From Trichostrongylus colubriformis (Eukaryota; Nematoda; Chromadorea; Rhabditida; Trichostrongylidae), in NCBI GenBank assembly GCA_963978905.1, contig OZ022256.1:50144001-50208000 (forward strand): a stretch of 64,000 nt of DNA, written 5' to 3'. The notes under the pieces are model-generated. The model saw only the letters and a list, made by a program, of their open reading frames with translations. It was not told the origin of the DNA and searched no databases. A program made the translations under genes and the position numbers. Below are positions 22,450 through 34,207 of the stretch, in pieces (position 1 is the first letter of the stretch; each line of letters opens with the position of its first letter).

Positions 22450-23637
22450 ATGGCTCTTCCGTTTCTAATACTCCTTTCACTCGGCGTTGCAGCCGCTCCA
22501 CTACCGTCCCTTCAAGCATACCTTCAAAAGTACAAGCCGAAAATTACTCATGAAGGAACACGAACGTGAGTTGGCAGTGCTTCTAAAGTTGTTCTTTGTT
22601 AGTTGGGACTATATTTTGGTCTGGGCTCTTTAGTCAGAACGGTAAGAACTAATTCACGAAATTAGTGTTCCTTTTCAGGATTCATGTCTATCCAAAGAAT
22701 CGAATAGAAATCACGCTGTCCTTAGGAGCTAGCGATGAAATCATAGGAGTAGCAGAGGCCGCTATAAACGACTTCTATTCCGGTGATCTATTTGCGCAGG
22801 GAGACGAAACAGAAAAGATGGGCGAGGTTCGTGAATATGGTTGTGTCGGCTTGCGACGCGATCTGTGTGAGCTAGGGGCGCCGTATGTAGATGGGTCCTA
22901 GAGTGATCATGGTGCCCTATCCCGCTTTGAAACCCAAGTACATGCGGCGTTCCTGGTTGTAAAATCTCGACGTAGGGGTACAGTTTATTTCCCTCGAGAG
23001 GGTGGATCACAATCCATCAGGATTTGTGGGATATTCTCACACTAGATATGACTTGTGATCATGAATCCGTATTATAGAGCAATAATGTGTGACCATTCCT
23101 TATTATGTATCATACTGCCTCCAGGTGATGGAGCACTATTTCGGAGGATTTTGGTCTGTGGGAATATTCGACGACCCGTACGGGTACTATTGGACAGTCA
23201 TACGCAGGTAATTTAGTCTATGAGTTTTTGCTTATGACATTTTGATCTCGTTATACAAATATAGTAGTCTGGGTGCTCGCAGTCAATTATGTGGGGGAAA
23301 GCAAGAGCATCTTGTAGAGGGTTGAACATCTACTAAGCATCAGTGTGTCCGCTCACTCAAACTCATATAGTTACTCTAGCCTCAGTGGGATAGAGAGATT
23401 TTCCCCTTCCTAGAGCTCAGGGTAAAAATGAGCGCCGGACGCCGATTACAGTGGGATGCCTCCCATCCCTCATTGCGACGATGCCATAAATTTGTTTAAC
23501 TCACGGTTCGAGGAGGATGGTTATGCAGGAGGTGTGTGTGGAATATCTAAAGTCTTGTATAGATCGGTGCATAAAATATCTTTGAGAGTTCCTTAATTTC
23601 TGTTTCTTCTTGTAGCTGCAACCAAAATGGTCATTAG
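22450..23637 (+). CDS. Secreted dynein light chain-like protein, 4 exons
   Basis: The exons are 22450-22565, 22679-22826, 23125-23207 and probably 23616-23637 (ending TAG). All have GT-AG introns and join in frame to about 122 residues. The N-terminus MALPFLILLSLGVAAAPLPS is a clear signal peptide with a likely cleavage after AAA. The body aligns with the dynein light chain type 1 (DYNLL/LC8) pattern: a helix around ASDEIIGVAEAAINDFY, then EVMEHYFGGFWSVGIFDDPYGYYWTVIRR. The latter corresponds to the LC8 'F..kY.p.WhcivG..Fgsyvth' strand region. The last LC8 strands are missing or replaced by a short tail, so it is not a functional motor subunit. A signal peptide points to secretion, unlike cytosolic LC8. 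Exon 4 is the least certain; alternative ends exist at 23281 and near 23648. A spliced-leader acceptor abuts the ATG. Confidence 0.7.
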
Positions 23638-24569
23638 CTTTATTTTACTTCAACTCTTCTAAGAGTGCCAGTCCCACAAGACTATCATGGTGTTCTGAAT
23701 TATGGGCGTGAACAGCCTTGTGCTCAGTAGGATGACATTGCTGAGCTGAGCTGGATGGGCGTTAATCGCAGCCCTGAACCTTGCTCATTTGCCATGAAAC
23801 GCAGGTGAACCAGTGTTTCCTCGCCGCATGGTGATGTAGCTGTGACATAAGTCACCAGACACCGCTGGAGCGTTTTTCCCGCTATCACTGCCAACGATCG
23901 ATAAATTGGATTGCTGTTCACGGAGCCTGCGTTGTGCCGCTGATCGATCGCCGACTGGCAGTCGCCGAGTATGAAAGCTGGCCCTCATAAATGTATCACG
24001 AGTAATGCGAGTACACGAAAATTGGGTGTTTATAAAGTGACCTCGAGGTTTTGCCAATTAAATTCCCAACAAGACGCGCATCTTGGTCCGCTCCCTGAAT
24101 GGCGTTTCTACGAAGCTAGTGGTGTGATGCACTTAGCTATCGCTCGAATCTTAAGATCCTCTTTTTCAAAATTTATCCGCAGTCATGGTGTGTTGCTTGA
24201 ACAATGTCTTCGAATACATAGTAATACCATTTCGTGTGCCCATAGGTGGACGGATGAATGAATGAATAAATTAGCATTGTTACTTCAGATCACCGGCATT
24301 CGTGATGTTCGACGTAAATGGCAAAGGGATCACTTTTGCCAGATTTTGAATTTGTTGTTCTGAACTCAACGAATGTAACATGTTGTTGAGTACATATCAT
24401 CAATAAAGGATAGGGTCTCAGGCTTCCAAATATACATCATACTGCACCTTATTTTTATCTCATAGGCCACTCAGCAGAAATTTGTAGAAGTGATGCTGGT
24501 ATGCAATTCCGTTCGAGCTGAATCGGAAGTTATTCGTGTCCGGGAACGGCTTACGAGAGCCGAAACCAT
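23638..24569. other. Interval without recognised genes
   Basis: Contains 'agtatgaaagctggccctc' (23966), resembling a TTCATAC MITE end, and a strong acceptor-like 'ttatttttatctcatag' near 24466 that may belong to the next frame. Nothing else is supportable. Confidence 0.3.
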
Positions 24570-24842
24570 ATGTGTTGCGGCTCGTCGGGCGGTCGCCCTC
24601 CTAAGCGTCAGCGCAACAGCCCATACCGTTTTCCCCACAGTATGGCCGCTGCTTCACGGAGGGATATGCTCTCATACTTTTATCCTCTAGACTACCCTTC
24701 GTACGACAGCAAGTACAGCTATTACGACCACTATATTTATTATGTACCTACTATTCACAGTAGTCGCCCTACTCTCATCTTCCTGCCTATCTCAGGTCCG
24801 ACCGTGCTTCATCCCCCCAAGGGTCGACTAAAGGAATTTTAG
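24570..24842 (+). CDS. Hypothetical Tyr/Ser-rich protein
   Basis: A 90-codon ATG frame encodes a basic N-terminal part (GGRPPKRQRNSPYRFPHSM) followed by a Tyr-rich stretch (SYFYPLDYPSYDSKYSYYDH, then YIYY). The composition is unlike the repeats around it. A strong splice acceptor about 100 bases upstream could trans-splice the message. No family is recognised. The end may be earlier if 'ctcag|gtccg' is a donor. A competing frame over the same bases is also open, so this call is tentative. Confidence 0.3.
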   Translation: MCCGSSGGRPPKRQRNSPYRFPHSMAAASRRDMLSYFYPLDYPSYDSKYSYYDHYIYYVPTIHSSRPTLIFLPISGPTVLHPPKGRLKEF

Positions 24843-25259
24843 CGGTTACTGCGGTAACTCCTGCACCCTGCAGGCTTTCCATCCCACCTGCAGCCGTCTA
24901 CGTTCTCGGGTATAGCGGACGTGAGCGTACCAGCGCTCAACCAAGCCGGCTGCTGTCCGCCCGACCGCACCGCATCCTGACGGCCTGCACAGCGTAAGAG
25001 TCAAGCTCTCATCCTTAACAGTCCGGCATGGCATCTTAGCAGCTTACGCCCGGTGCCCCTCTCCTCCCGGGGGAAAGGTGTATGAGCACCGACTGGCAGT
25101 GGCGACTCCTTTCATAGAGCCACGACTGGGGGCGGGGCGGAGCGCGGTGCGCCCACAGGGACAGTTGCGAGCCGCGACAATATGGGAAGAAAAGCTGTGC
25201 CATAAATGTTGATCGATAAGCCTCGTAAGCCATTCTCATACAGGATGTCACTGATCGTG
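24843..25259. other. GC-rich non-coding interval
   Basis: 'ctgcagg'-rich and 'ccgcccgaccgcaccgcatcc'-type sequence resembles retroelement or LTR composition, but no termini or frames could be defined. Confidence 0.3.
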
Positions 25260-25690
25260 TACTGTGCTTCCCAATCAGGGCATTCCCACGTGCCGAGGAA
25301 AATGGCCGCTCCGATACGACGCCCCTTTTTTGACCTCTGCAGCACCAGTAACTGTTGCCGGATTGCATAGTTGCAATGTGTTTTATTGCTATATATCTCA
25401 CCAGAGGCAGACATATATTTATTTTACATTTTGTCACACGGATCTATGGGTGAATGAATACCCTTTGCTTTTTATCTGCTTATTGAAAGTTTAGACCTTA
25501 TCGCTGACCTCTGGAGATACGACCCCCACCCTCCTATTCGGTAGAATACGACCCCTGTCGAGGAATCCTCGACCGGTGTAGCCTGTTCCCTATCCACGGG
25601 TGCCACTGGAAAGGCCACGTATCTAATGTCCTCGTCTCTATTTCCCTGATCAGCCATGCTAGCAAAGCCGTAGATCATAAGACAGCGCGT
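25260..25690. repeat. Dispersed repeat with G/C-rich ends, copy 3
   Basis: In reverse orientation it matches 7440-7790 over 'gaggaatcctcgacc', 'ctattcggtagaatacgacccc', 'ccagtaactgttgccggat' and 'catagttgcaatgtg'. Confidence 0.5.
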
Positions 25691-25859
25691 GAACAGACTT
25701 CAGATCTTTTCCAAGGATCTCCCCTTGAACAAGGCAGGTCTAACGAATAGGCATGTAACATACACTCGAGATCCGTGAAATGCTTATTGCTTATTTTAAT
25801 TCGAACAGGAACTTTGTTGATTGTAGTGGGTAAACATTTCATTGAATAGTTGCTTTCGC

Positions 25860-26060
25860 AGATCAGCGAAGGCTGACCTGCCATGATCAATTGGATTCTC
25901 ATCAATCGATGAAAGCGTTGCAAACCACATGTGATGTGCAACAAAAAGGCTCCAGTGCATGTTATGGGATTATGTTTGCGCCGCGTATGAATTTGGTGAT
26001 CGTCGCCTACAAGAGCTTTTTATAAAATCCATGCCGAAGTGCATTCTTTAGCGACTGCGA
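25860..26060. repeat. Dispersed repeat, pair with 8540-8850
   Basis: Shares 'tgaccatgatcaattggatt'-type sequence, 'caaccacatgtgatgtgcaac' and 'cgcctacaagagctttttataaaatc' with the 8.5 kb copy. Confidence 0.45.
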
Positions 26061-26119
26061 CAGCAGTGCGAATACAGTAGACGGCAGTATCGATTAATCT
26101 TTGAGCGCTGAATTAATCA

Positions 26120-26610
26120 ATTAGCCAGTGATTAAAGGCAGTGAAAGGTGAAATTCGGAAGAACGGTGAAATGTGGTCTGAAAGTCGAGGTGTTTGATAA
26201 TACGATAATGAAAAATGGAAGGAAACGGCCAAAGATTCGAGAGACAGGACCCCCTTACCACAGCTGGTTCTAACAATGCGCACAGACGTGCTTCCTGTCG
26301 AGAGGCAGGTGGTCCGAAAGAGTTTTCCATGACATGCTGCCAAGTAAAAAGAAAGAGATGTTCGGGAATGCGACAGCATCTATTTTCGGGAGTGAGCTTG
26401 ATGCTAAAATTGAGGAAGCGCGCCGCAATACTTCATCTCCTTAACCGCTGTCATCGTAGTCTCCCACGAATCACGCCGCCTGGAGCCGGGGTCTGTCGTC
26501 CGAAGGTGTCACCTGTTAAACCGTTATGCCGGCTTTACAGGTCGAGGGCTGGTTTTAGGACGGAAGTTCAGCCATTAATAGGCCTCTTAGGCTCCTAGTT
26601 TCCATGTTTG
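26120..26610. repeat. Dispersed repeat, copy 2 (pair with 3410-3930)
   Basis: Collinear with 3421-3900 over about 480 bp, with many substitutions and small indels. Confidence 0.5.
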
Positions 26611-27765
26611 ACTTCTTTTAAGGATTTTCTAATAACCAGATTTTCCTTAACACTGTCTCTGAAGGCACATTTCGCGAGAACTTGTGAGCGTTATCGCGCC
26701 AATACTGGAAGCAGTGGTTCTGATCCACTCAGTAGAGTAGAAAAAACGAATGAGAAGCTCTGCTAACATCAAAAATACGGCATTTTAAACAATATCCTCG
26801 CATGAGTACTACCGAACAAAAACGACTGTTTATGTGACAGTATCATAAATTCCAGCGATTCACCTGATACGTCCTTTCTTCACTATTAGGATTTCTGCCT
26901 GACCTTATCTAATCGTGTAATGGTCCACAACTTCCTTCGCCACGTAAAAGCCACATTGGAGATGGGCTCATTCAGTGCAAGTGTGATTCGGTTGGGTGGG
27001 CGCGGCTTGGTGAATCACAAGCGGGCATAGCGCTATGAGGATGCACTTTGACGCCGCGGCAAGGGTGCAGCCTAAGCAGTTGTCCAAGGGTCAGGCTGCC
27101 CCGAAAAGGTAAGCGTGCGATCTGATCATCGCGTGGTGGACCTTTAAATAGTTTCTCAGATGAGATGTGAAAGGAGAGACAAAGACTTTATGAAACTGAA
27201 TTCCTGGCTCGTGATCAACACGGGTGAGAGCCATTTGGTCGAATTTTTGCTTCCCGGCGTCGCACTCGCGGTGCAATCCGTACGAGTCGTTTGGAATTCC
27301 GCTTAAGACGCAATGAGCCGGTACCGTGAAGGATCTTTCAATATTGCAGTTTGGAAGCTTTGGAAGTTCGCCCATGTTGTTTTTGTTGCTGTTTTAACAG
27401 ATAAAGCTGCAAACGACTCGCATTCGCCGCGCCGCTAGCCGCAGGCGGCCGCGCGGAAATTCAACCAATCGGCACTCACCCGATCAACGCCAGCAAATGT
27501 CCATTAGGCGAGACCATTGCGCGCACGACCATGGGAACTGCGAATTCGCAAGTAACTCCAACTTTCAAATGACCTAGCTAGCATCCCGTACATACTTGTG
27601 AGGCCGGGATTCCACCCCTCGATGCGGCAACCTCTTGACCGGTCCCCGACTGTATTCAGACGAGGGAACTGGTCCTCACCAGATGATCACATTTACAAAA
27701 TATGTATTCTCCATCAACTATAATGGAAAAAAATTCGTAAAAAATTATTCAAGGTTTGCCTTTGT
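26611..27765. other. Gene-free interval
   Basis: Includes a diverged copy of the GC-rich inverted repeat (27238-27466). No exon is supportable. Confidence 0.35.
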
Positions 27766-29681
27766 TCAGAGGGTTGTCTTCTTTTTCTCCTTTTTGGTAC
27801 AATAACCACATGTCATTTTGCAATTGGTTTGCATTAGGTAGATTTTGTCGTTTTCACGTGAGTCACAGTAGCCGTTCTTCTTGTGTGTTGCACATATTCG
27901 GGAGCGATCTTTGCAGTTCTGAAAGGGAACTAGTAATTTACGTGAAAAGATGAGGCTACACATATCAGTGCCTGCCACTTCTCTATATGTGCATTTTTTG
28001 CATTAACCTTATGCTGAAAGTACTCACAATGAAAGCTGTGATGCTACGATAAAAGCAAAAATTGCCAAAAACCTCAAAATTATGTTTGATGATAACCAAT
28101 AGCAGTTGGTTTTTCAGCCGTGCAGACAAACTCCTATAGCAAAACAGTTGACGTATAACACCTGGTTAAATATTATATGTGAAACTAAAAAGTAAGCAAC
28201 AAGTATGTAAACAATTTAGGAAGTGAGGGACATTAAATTTTCAACAGTGCCGTCCAAAAAATTGGCACATATCACGTTATAGACTTTTTGACCGTGTTCG
28301 ATAATAAGAGCAGGTGTAATTACTAGCGAATGGCGAAAAAATTAGCAGAAATCGCCTCAAGAGCACACTTCGCGATAATCTGAAGGGTCAGTGAAACATC
28401 AGATCCTTGGGTAACTCGTCGGCCTGCGACTTTTTCGCTTCGCCCCTTTCACCTTGAGCTCTCTTATTGGTCAACTGAGCAAAATGGGCGGTGTCGCAGT
28501 GGATTCGAGTAGGTGTAGGGCCGTTATAACGCACCGGGGCGATGCGAAAGAGGTGCAGCCAGACTAGTTAGCCAAGGATCTACTGTTCCAAGAAAGTAAG
28601 TCGAAACATTCGATTATCGCGAAATATGCCTTCAAAACTCTCTGCTTCTTGTTTATCTTTGATATCCTCTGTTGCGAAGGCCTCGAAGAAAACCAAACAG
28701 CATCCATATATGTAGGTGAGGAAGGAGGGGTGCAGACGGCGCACTCTACTGCCAACGTCAGCTTAGTTTTCTAGTAGCGGTTCGAACGGCCTATCTCCCT
28801 AGTGACTGGACCGCATCCTCCGAGATGCAACGTTGATAAGGATAACTACGGGTGAACCACCAGCTCAAAGATGGGAGCAGATTTACTTCAATCACTGCAA
28901 GATGCGCATTCAAAGGCAGAGGGTAAGTGATAAGATTGTTCAGGAAATACGGCGTTAATAATTCCCTCAGTCTCTTAGGTTGTCTCCAGGGAACGCGCCA
29001 AACGTGTGTTTCTCGCTGAACGAAGGAATACGGCACGCTTTCGATTAATACTACCGATATTCACCATGTGCTCCTGTATTCAGTACCGTTATCAATGGAA
29101 AGTTTTATATATTTTATCAACATAATTAATGTAAATATAATTTATCTCATGATTTATCGCTATTATGTATTATCTTATCGCCCTGAATTTGAAGAGCATC
29201 ACTCGGGTTGACGACTTATGATACCGCGTAGGAAGATTTTTTGTCCACATATACTACATAAATAAATACTCGCGTTGAAGAGCTCCATTAACTATGTGTA
29301 AATATCAACCACGTCAACTGTGCGAGTACAGAATGGGCAGAACAGCACAGTGGATATGGAGAATACCGAAAAATCATAAGCAGAGTGCGCGTATCGATCG
29401 ATTGGCGTGAAATGTGGCACATAATTTTGAGAGTAACCCGGGTTTGATGAGTTCAAAGGCTGCCTTGTTCTTCAACTTTGGGAATATTTTCAGCAACGAA
29501 ACTGGCTCCGAGAATTTTAGCGACTGGGTTATTTGATTTGCAGATTAGTTCGGTTCCCTTAATAATAAATACATTATTTGGATCGCAATTTAAGAGACCA
29601 TACCTCGGTGTCAGGTATCACTTTTTCTTCAGTGAAGGTGTTCAAAAGCATCAGCACAAAGAATACGTAGATGAACATCAT
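27766..29681 (-). CDS. Secreted ShKT-domain peptide gene, two exons
   Basis: Exon 1 (29604-29681) encodes 26 residues with a signal peptide (MMFIYVFFVLMLLNTFTEEK...). It ends in phase 0 at donor GTATGG and is preceded by 'ttattgtag', a plausible spliced-leader acceptor. The terminal exon (27766-27918) begins after TTTCAG in phase 0. It encodes a ShKT domain starting NCKDRSRICATHKKNGYC, with all six cysteines in the expected order, then a basic tail KKEKKKTTL and stop. ShKT domains are small disulphide-rich folds abundant in secreted nematode proteins. Joining the two exons across a 1.7 kb intron is inference from matching phase and strand. Exon 1 lies inside the left arm of the big inverted repeat; the ShKT exon lies just outside it. 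A second hydrophobic stretch at about 28030-28075 could be another, non-ATG signal exon. Confidence 0.55.
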
Positions 29682-29856
29682 TTGAAGCTACAATAAACAC
29701 GCGTCAAAGTGATCAAATCCGGACTTTCATCTCTTTTATGGGAATTTTGCGAGGTGCGTGCTGTTCAAAGCTTTCCTGGCCTGGCTTCGTTTCCCGACAC
29801 ATATTTTTATACCGCCCGAAACGATGATTATAGTGCAAGCCCACCATCAAAACCAT

Positions 29857-30090
29857 TCACTGGAATATTCTATTTGACATTGATTCAAAGCTGAACCCAC
29901 AGTAGAGAAAAAGAGGACAGTAGCTTAGCGCCGCTGTAAAGTGGTGACAGGTCTCAACCATAATAATAGAATAGCGGATATCCTGAAGGGATGGGGCAGT
30001 GCCGAGACAATCCTTGGATTCTATGTCCTCTTTAAATTCAAGTAGCTCTGGAATTGACAAAGTGGTAACGATGATTACGATGAGACTTTA
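29857..30090 (-). other. Open frame conserved in both arms (unassigned)
   Basis: The minus-strand frame reads a hydrophobic start (SLIVIIVTTLSIPELLEF) and then KEDIESKDCLGTAPS, QDIRYS and ETCHHFTAALS. The mirror frame at 45690-45929 (plus) is open too, with several amino-acid changes. There is no ATG at the proper place (the frame opens with TTG) and no family match. It may be a signal-bearing exon of a decayed secreted gene. Confidence 0.3.
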
Positions 30091-30456
30091 TTTGGGGTAT
30101 ACTGCTCCTCTGTCCACCTGGTTATCACACCAAAAAAGAGGATCTTATTGGCATATGATGTGTTTCACATGATGAGGTACTTTAACAGAGGAAGCCTACA
30201 CGAAATTTGATTATCGCATTCATATTTGGAAATACAGGAAGAATGGAAACTCCATGTTTGCACAGCCATTATTTTTGGCTTTGTTCATACGGTTTCATTC
30301 ATCATCGTCTAGCCATCAGACAGTTTTAATCGTCGCAAATGCAAACAGAAGGGGGCAGGTGCTGATCAGATATACTGGGAGGCTAGCGGAGACATAGACA
30401 ATCAGTGATAACGTTCTGCACGCACAAGTGTCTACTAGTATAAAAGGGGCGCCATA

Positions 30457-30757
30457 AAAGGATAAAGAATAAAGTTTTCGGCGTTAACCAATCCCTTTTT
30501 GGGATGCGCCGCACATTCTAGTTCCATTCAGAATCGTGGTGGTTGGTGAATGTGATGTGGCCTTTACAATGACTAGCGGTGGCCAGCCGATGTACAAGTC
30601 AGTGCTTTTATCCTCTCAGACAACGCTGGTACCAATTTACCGACCTCGGAGGGATGGAAGGCTTGGTTGGCCTGGGCGGGCGTTGATGCGGGATTTGATC
30701 CCCGCACCATGAGAGTGGGGTGCGCGATACCTGTCATTACACCACCTCCGCCCTGAA
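30457..30757 (-). mobile_element. tRNA-derived SINE (left-arm-specific insertion)
   Basis: On the minus strand the 301 bp insert begins with a tRNA-like head. A box-A-like TGGTGTAATGACAGG is followed by a 5-bp stem with a 7-base loop (GCGGG-ATCAAAT-CCCGC) that carries the box B motif GGATCAAATCC. It ends in an A/T-rich tail. The target duplication is GGGG(C/T)GCCATA at 30446-30456 and 30758-30768. The right arm at about 45320 has the uninterrupted site. A second copy with its own 11-bp duplication is at 60062-60898. SINEs are transcribed by RNA polymerase III and moved by LINE machinery. Confidence 0.8.
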
Positions 30758-30803
30758 GGGGTGCCATAGGCGAGGTTTTTGCCTGGTAACAACCCTAAGC
30801 AAC

Positions 30804-31070
30804 ATGGGCATACACGTATTTCTCGCGCTGCTGCCACTCGATACTCTCACCACAGAAGTGGCACCCAAAGGAGAGGTTCGTTCAAGTTTTCTGTCGAATC
30901 GGCCAAAACATACCGTCACTTCAGTTTTGTTCACTGAAATAGCTTTTCGGATGTGCAACGATTTTGCGCTTGCAAGTGCAAGGTGGATAAGGGATGGTGT
31001 ACGTCGTAAGGTGAAAACAGGTTTACCTTATGAGAGTCAACTGTAGAAATTCGTGCAAATTCTGTGAGCT
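30804..31070 (+). pseudogene. ShKT peptide pseudogene (left arm)
   Basis: Exon 1 (30804-30875) encodes a 24-residue signal peptide MGIHVFLALLPLDTLTTEVA... and ends at donor GTTCGT. The ShKT exon follows at about 30952, but the acceptor position reads TTTTCGG where TTTTCAG is expected. The domain contains an in-frame stop after the third cysteine and a one-base deletion before the last three cysteines (NCRNSCKFC). It is therefore dead. The mirror copy at 43415-45281 shares the lost acceptor and the stop position, so decay preceded the inverted duplication. Confidence 0.7.
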
Positions 31071-31929
31071 ACTTGTGATTCTGTGGATAAATCCCATGTC
31101 TGCATTCATAAAACTTAGCTGCAGGTTGTCAGTGGAGTCAAGTGGTCATGTTATTGGACTACTTCCATACATATTCAGTGTGAGTGATAAGGAACGATAG
31201 TATCACTTATCATGTTTACCGCGTAACATTTTATCCAAACGTTCAAAAATCCACCTACTCAAAAGCCGTTCAAAAACCGTCTCAAGAATACTACAACACA
31301 AGGGACTAAAGGTTCAAAGCGTGGAATAATAATCGTGAGTGTTTTGCCACAACCAAGTGCAGCCAGTAACTTGCCTATCTTTATCTACTATATCGAGTAC
31401 TTAAACTTTATGACTTTTCTCTCTATGAGGCTCTCCCTACCTATTCAATAAGTAGTGACTTTGACGTATTAGGTAGGTCAGAAATTTATTATGGATATTA
31501 CCATTACCATGGGTATTTACCGTAAGCTCCTATGAGACTGTGCTTTTGTGTTGATGCGTGCACTTCTGTTTTTTCCTAAAACGTAGCGTCTGAGTTGAGA
31601 TGCAGTGAACACTGCCAACGCGTTATCGTTTCTGTACCGGCGTCATGCCATAACAATTATGATTAATATCGACACAATAGAAAAATCGACAATCTGATTA
31701 CGAGTATATTCCCCCAATAGTATTGTCAGGTATGTACGCTGATTTAAGAATAAATCTTGACTTGGGTCATCGAGCCTCTGGTTGGCTCAACCCAAAAGCA
31801 TTTTCCCAGTTTCCCCAATAATGCGACTAATTTGAGCCTTTGTCCTGGCATTTTACCTAGTTTTGGCCGCAAGTATAGACTTGTTCGGTGCTCTGGAAGA
31901 ATTGTATTCCCCGCAGTTCTCGTCGGAGG

Positions 31930-34207
31930 CAGGGTCAAGAGTCCAGATGAGGAAAATTTCCAAAAAATACGGCCCCCCCCCCAAAAGGGGGTCTCAATAC
32001 GACCCCCCCCTCTTTTACGTCTGTTATTGTCTTTTGCGTCTTTTACGTCTGAAATAATGTCTGCGCGAGCAAAAATAAGCGACAAGCGAGAGATAGCGGT
32101 CATACCCGGCGATGCGACCGCCACGATTTAGCGGCTTCACACCTCACAACTTGCGTGACGCGCGACCCTTCGATCACAACACCCGCTTATGTTTGTGGGC
32201 AGGGCGGCATACATAGCACGGTCGAACGTACACATAAAGTCTCAAAGAAGTTACCGAAACCTAGCTTCGAACAAGGAGATAGCCATGTGGCTTTGTGCGG
32301 TGCGAAGTTTGCGATTGGTGTAAGACGGGAAAGGTGGGAACTTCACTAGAGACAAGAAACTTCTTAGTGTAGCAATTGATAATAGTTTTTTTTTATACCA
32401 CTGAGGGATTGAACTGAGTTTCAATTTCATGCTACGTATGAAGTTCTATATCAGTATACTCGGTCACAGGAGAATGCAGGAGAGCGCACCGTCATTTCGA
32501 AGCAAAATGGTGACACAGCATTTTATTAAATGCTGACGCTTTTGACACAGTAAATATGAGCCACAGAGCATCCAGCGACTCTAACTGCCATACACCACAA
32601 CCTGGTAAAATCTGACTAGCTTTGAAAATCGTGATTGGGCAATGGAAAAAATGCAGGAAAACGTACCGCCCCCGTGGAATCTTCAGAATCAATGGAACCT
32701 TCATCCACTAATACAGTGGCAACATCGCAGTTCTTAAAAGGATGCTAGGACTTGACACGAGAAAAAACAAAAAAAAAATTAACAATCAGTATCAAACACT
32801 GAATATCAGTTGAAACGGTAAAATACGCGGAACACATTCTTTAAGAATACATGTTTGATCCAGTGTCCCGAATAAAGACATTACGCTGAGCTACAATCAT
32901 AGATATGCAACTATCGCTTCATGATCAAACGTGCCCTGCCTCACGCAGCTTAATGAGTGGGACCAACTACAATTTGCGATCAGGCGACGTGCGACGCGGC
33001 GATCACGATGGAGCGCGTTATCTTCCCCATACTAAATCCCGACATTCTTGAAATGCTCTGAACTTTACCTAGAGCCCATCTTTCAAACAGCTGTGAACTG
33101 TTTTCCTGATAATTCCCTTAGACCTATCTATTGGCCAATTGCTTGCTCCAATGGTTGCTTAGTTCTCGATATGGGTTCTTTGATGAGGATTTGATGAGCA
33201 AAATTTTGAAGTGTTTCACGGGAATGGCCATAACTTCCTTCAAACTTAACCATTTGAGTTCGTTTTGGTGAAGCTGGGTCTACTAGGTTGTCGCTTTCGA
33301 ATGACTACCTGAGCTATACCATATCTTCAAAGCGAAGGAAGTTATTTTGAGGGAAGGGTGATGAGGATTTGATGAGCAAAATTTTGAAGTGTTTCACGGA
33401 AATGGCCATAACTTCCTTCAAACTTAACCATATGAGTTCGTTTTCGTGAAGCAGGGTCTACTAGGTTGTCGCTTTCGAATGACTACCTGAGCTATACCAT
33501 ATCTTCAAAACGAAGAAAGTTATTGTGAGGGAAGGGTGATGAGGAAGGCTTTTTTTCGCCGAATTTGCGAGATCTTTCCACGAATCTTCCCAAAAATCGA
33601 TTCATTGTTACTGAAATTTTTCCAGTATGCATCCTTCGCTCTCGGAGGCCTAGTGGAGAGGCGAGAAGCGTCGGTCAGCTTCTCTGTGGGATGCGCCATG
33701 CATGAGGATTTCATCCACATTCTCAATGAATACAAACGTTTTTCCGGTCCGCATAGTGGCCGCCAACACTAGATTACGTACTTGCGATCGTAGTAAGATA
33801 TGGAAGAAGTCCATATCAGCTAATTTTCCGCCTTAATCCCATTGTTTCTGGAGTGTCCATCCACGGTGGTACCCGCTGATAGATATCGCTTTCCACGGCT
33901 TATCGGTGAATTCTGGAGGTGTCTCTATGTGGTTTCGGCCCCAGCGGACCAATGAAAGAGTTGCTGACATTAATTGGCTTCGTTGAGGATCGAGCCATGC
34001 ATGAGGTTTCCATGTTGACTATGTTAAATTAGTTTCGGGTTCAAACCCAGTTAGGCAGTTTTATCATTTCTCTCCTTACACTTTAGACCCTCAGCCAAAG
34101 AAATTCTGTTGATCACTGCTTACCTCAACGATTATGATCCCTCCTCCCTCCTAGCAGACCAAATACGACCACCACGTTGAGGATTCCTCAACGGAGGCTT
34201 GACCCTG
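31930..34207. mobile_element. Non-autonomous hAT-type element (left-arm-specific)
   Basis: The 2278 bp insert has termini CAGGGTCAAG...CTTGACCCTG and a perfect 8-bp target duplication GTCGGAGG (31922-31929 and 34208-34215). The right arm carries a single GTCGGAGG (42092-42099 in reverse) at the corresponding place, an empty site. CAGGG ends with 8-bp duplications are the hAT signature. No transposase frame is seen inside. It contains C/G runs near both ends, a 178 bp tandem duplication, and a 3' third related to 44000-45130 and 54210-55150. Confidence 0.9.
33181..33536. repeat. Tandem duplication, period 178 bp
   Basis: Two consecutive copies start 'tgatgaggatttgatgagca' at 33181 and 33359. 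They differ at only a few positions. It lies inside the hAT-type element and is non-coding. Confidence 0.85.

Noticed and set aside
28030..28080. Alternative signal-peptide exon for the 27.8 kb ShKT gene
   Set aside because: The hydrophobic frame lacks an ATG (an ATA stands at the likely start) and its GTGAGT donor is out of phase with the ShKT exon. The phase-matched ATG exon at 29604-29681 was preferred.
30690..30757. Functional tRNA gene
   Set aside because: The tRNA-like head has an oversized anticodon loop and lacks a good acceptor stem. It is repeated at 60062 as part of a 300 bp retroposon, so it is a SINE head.
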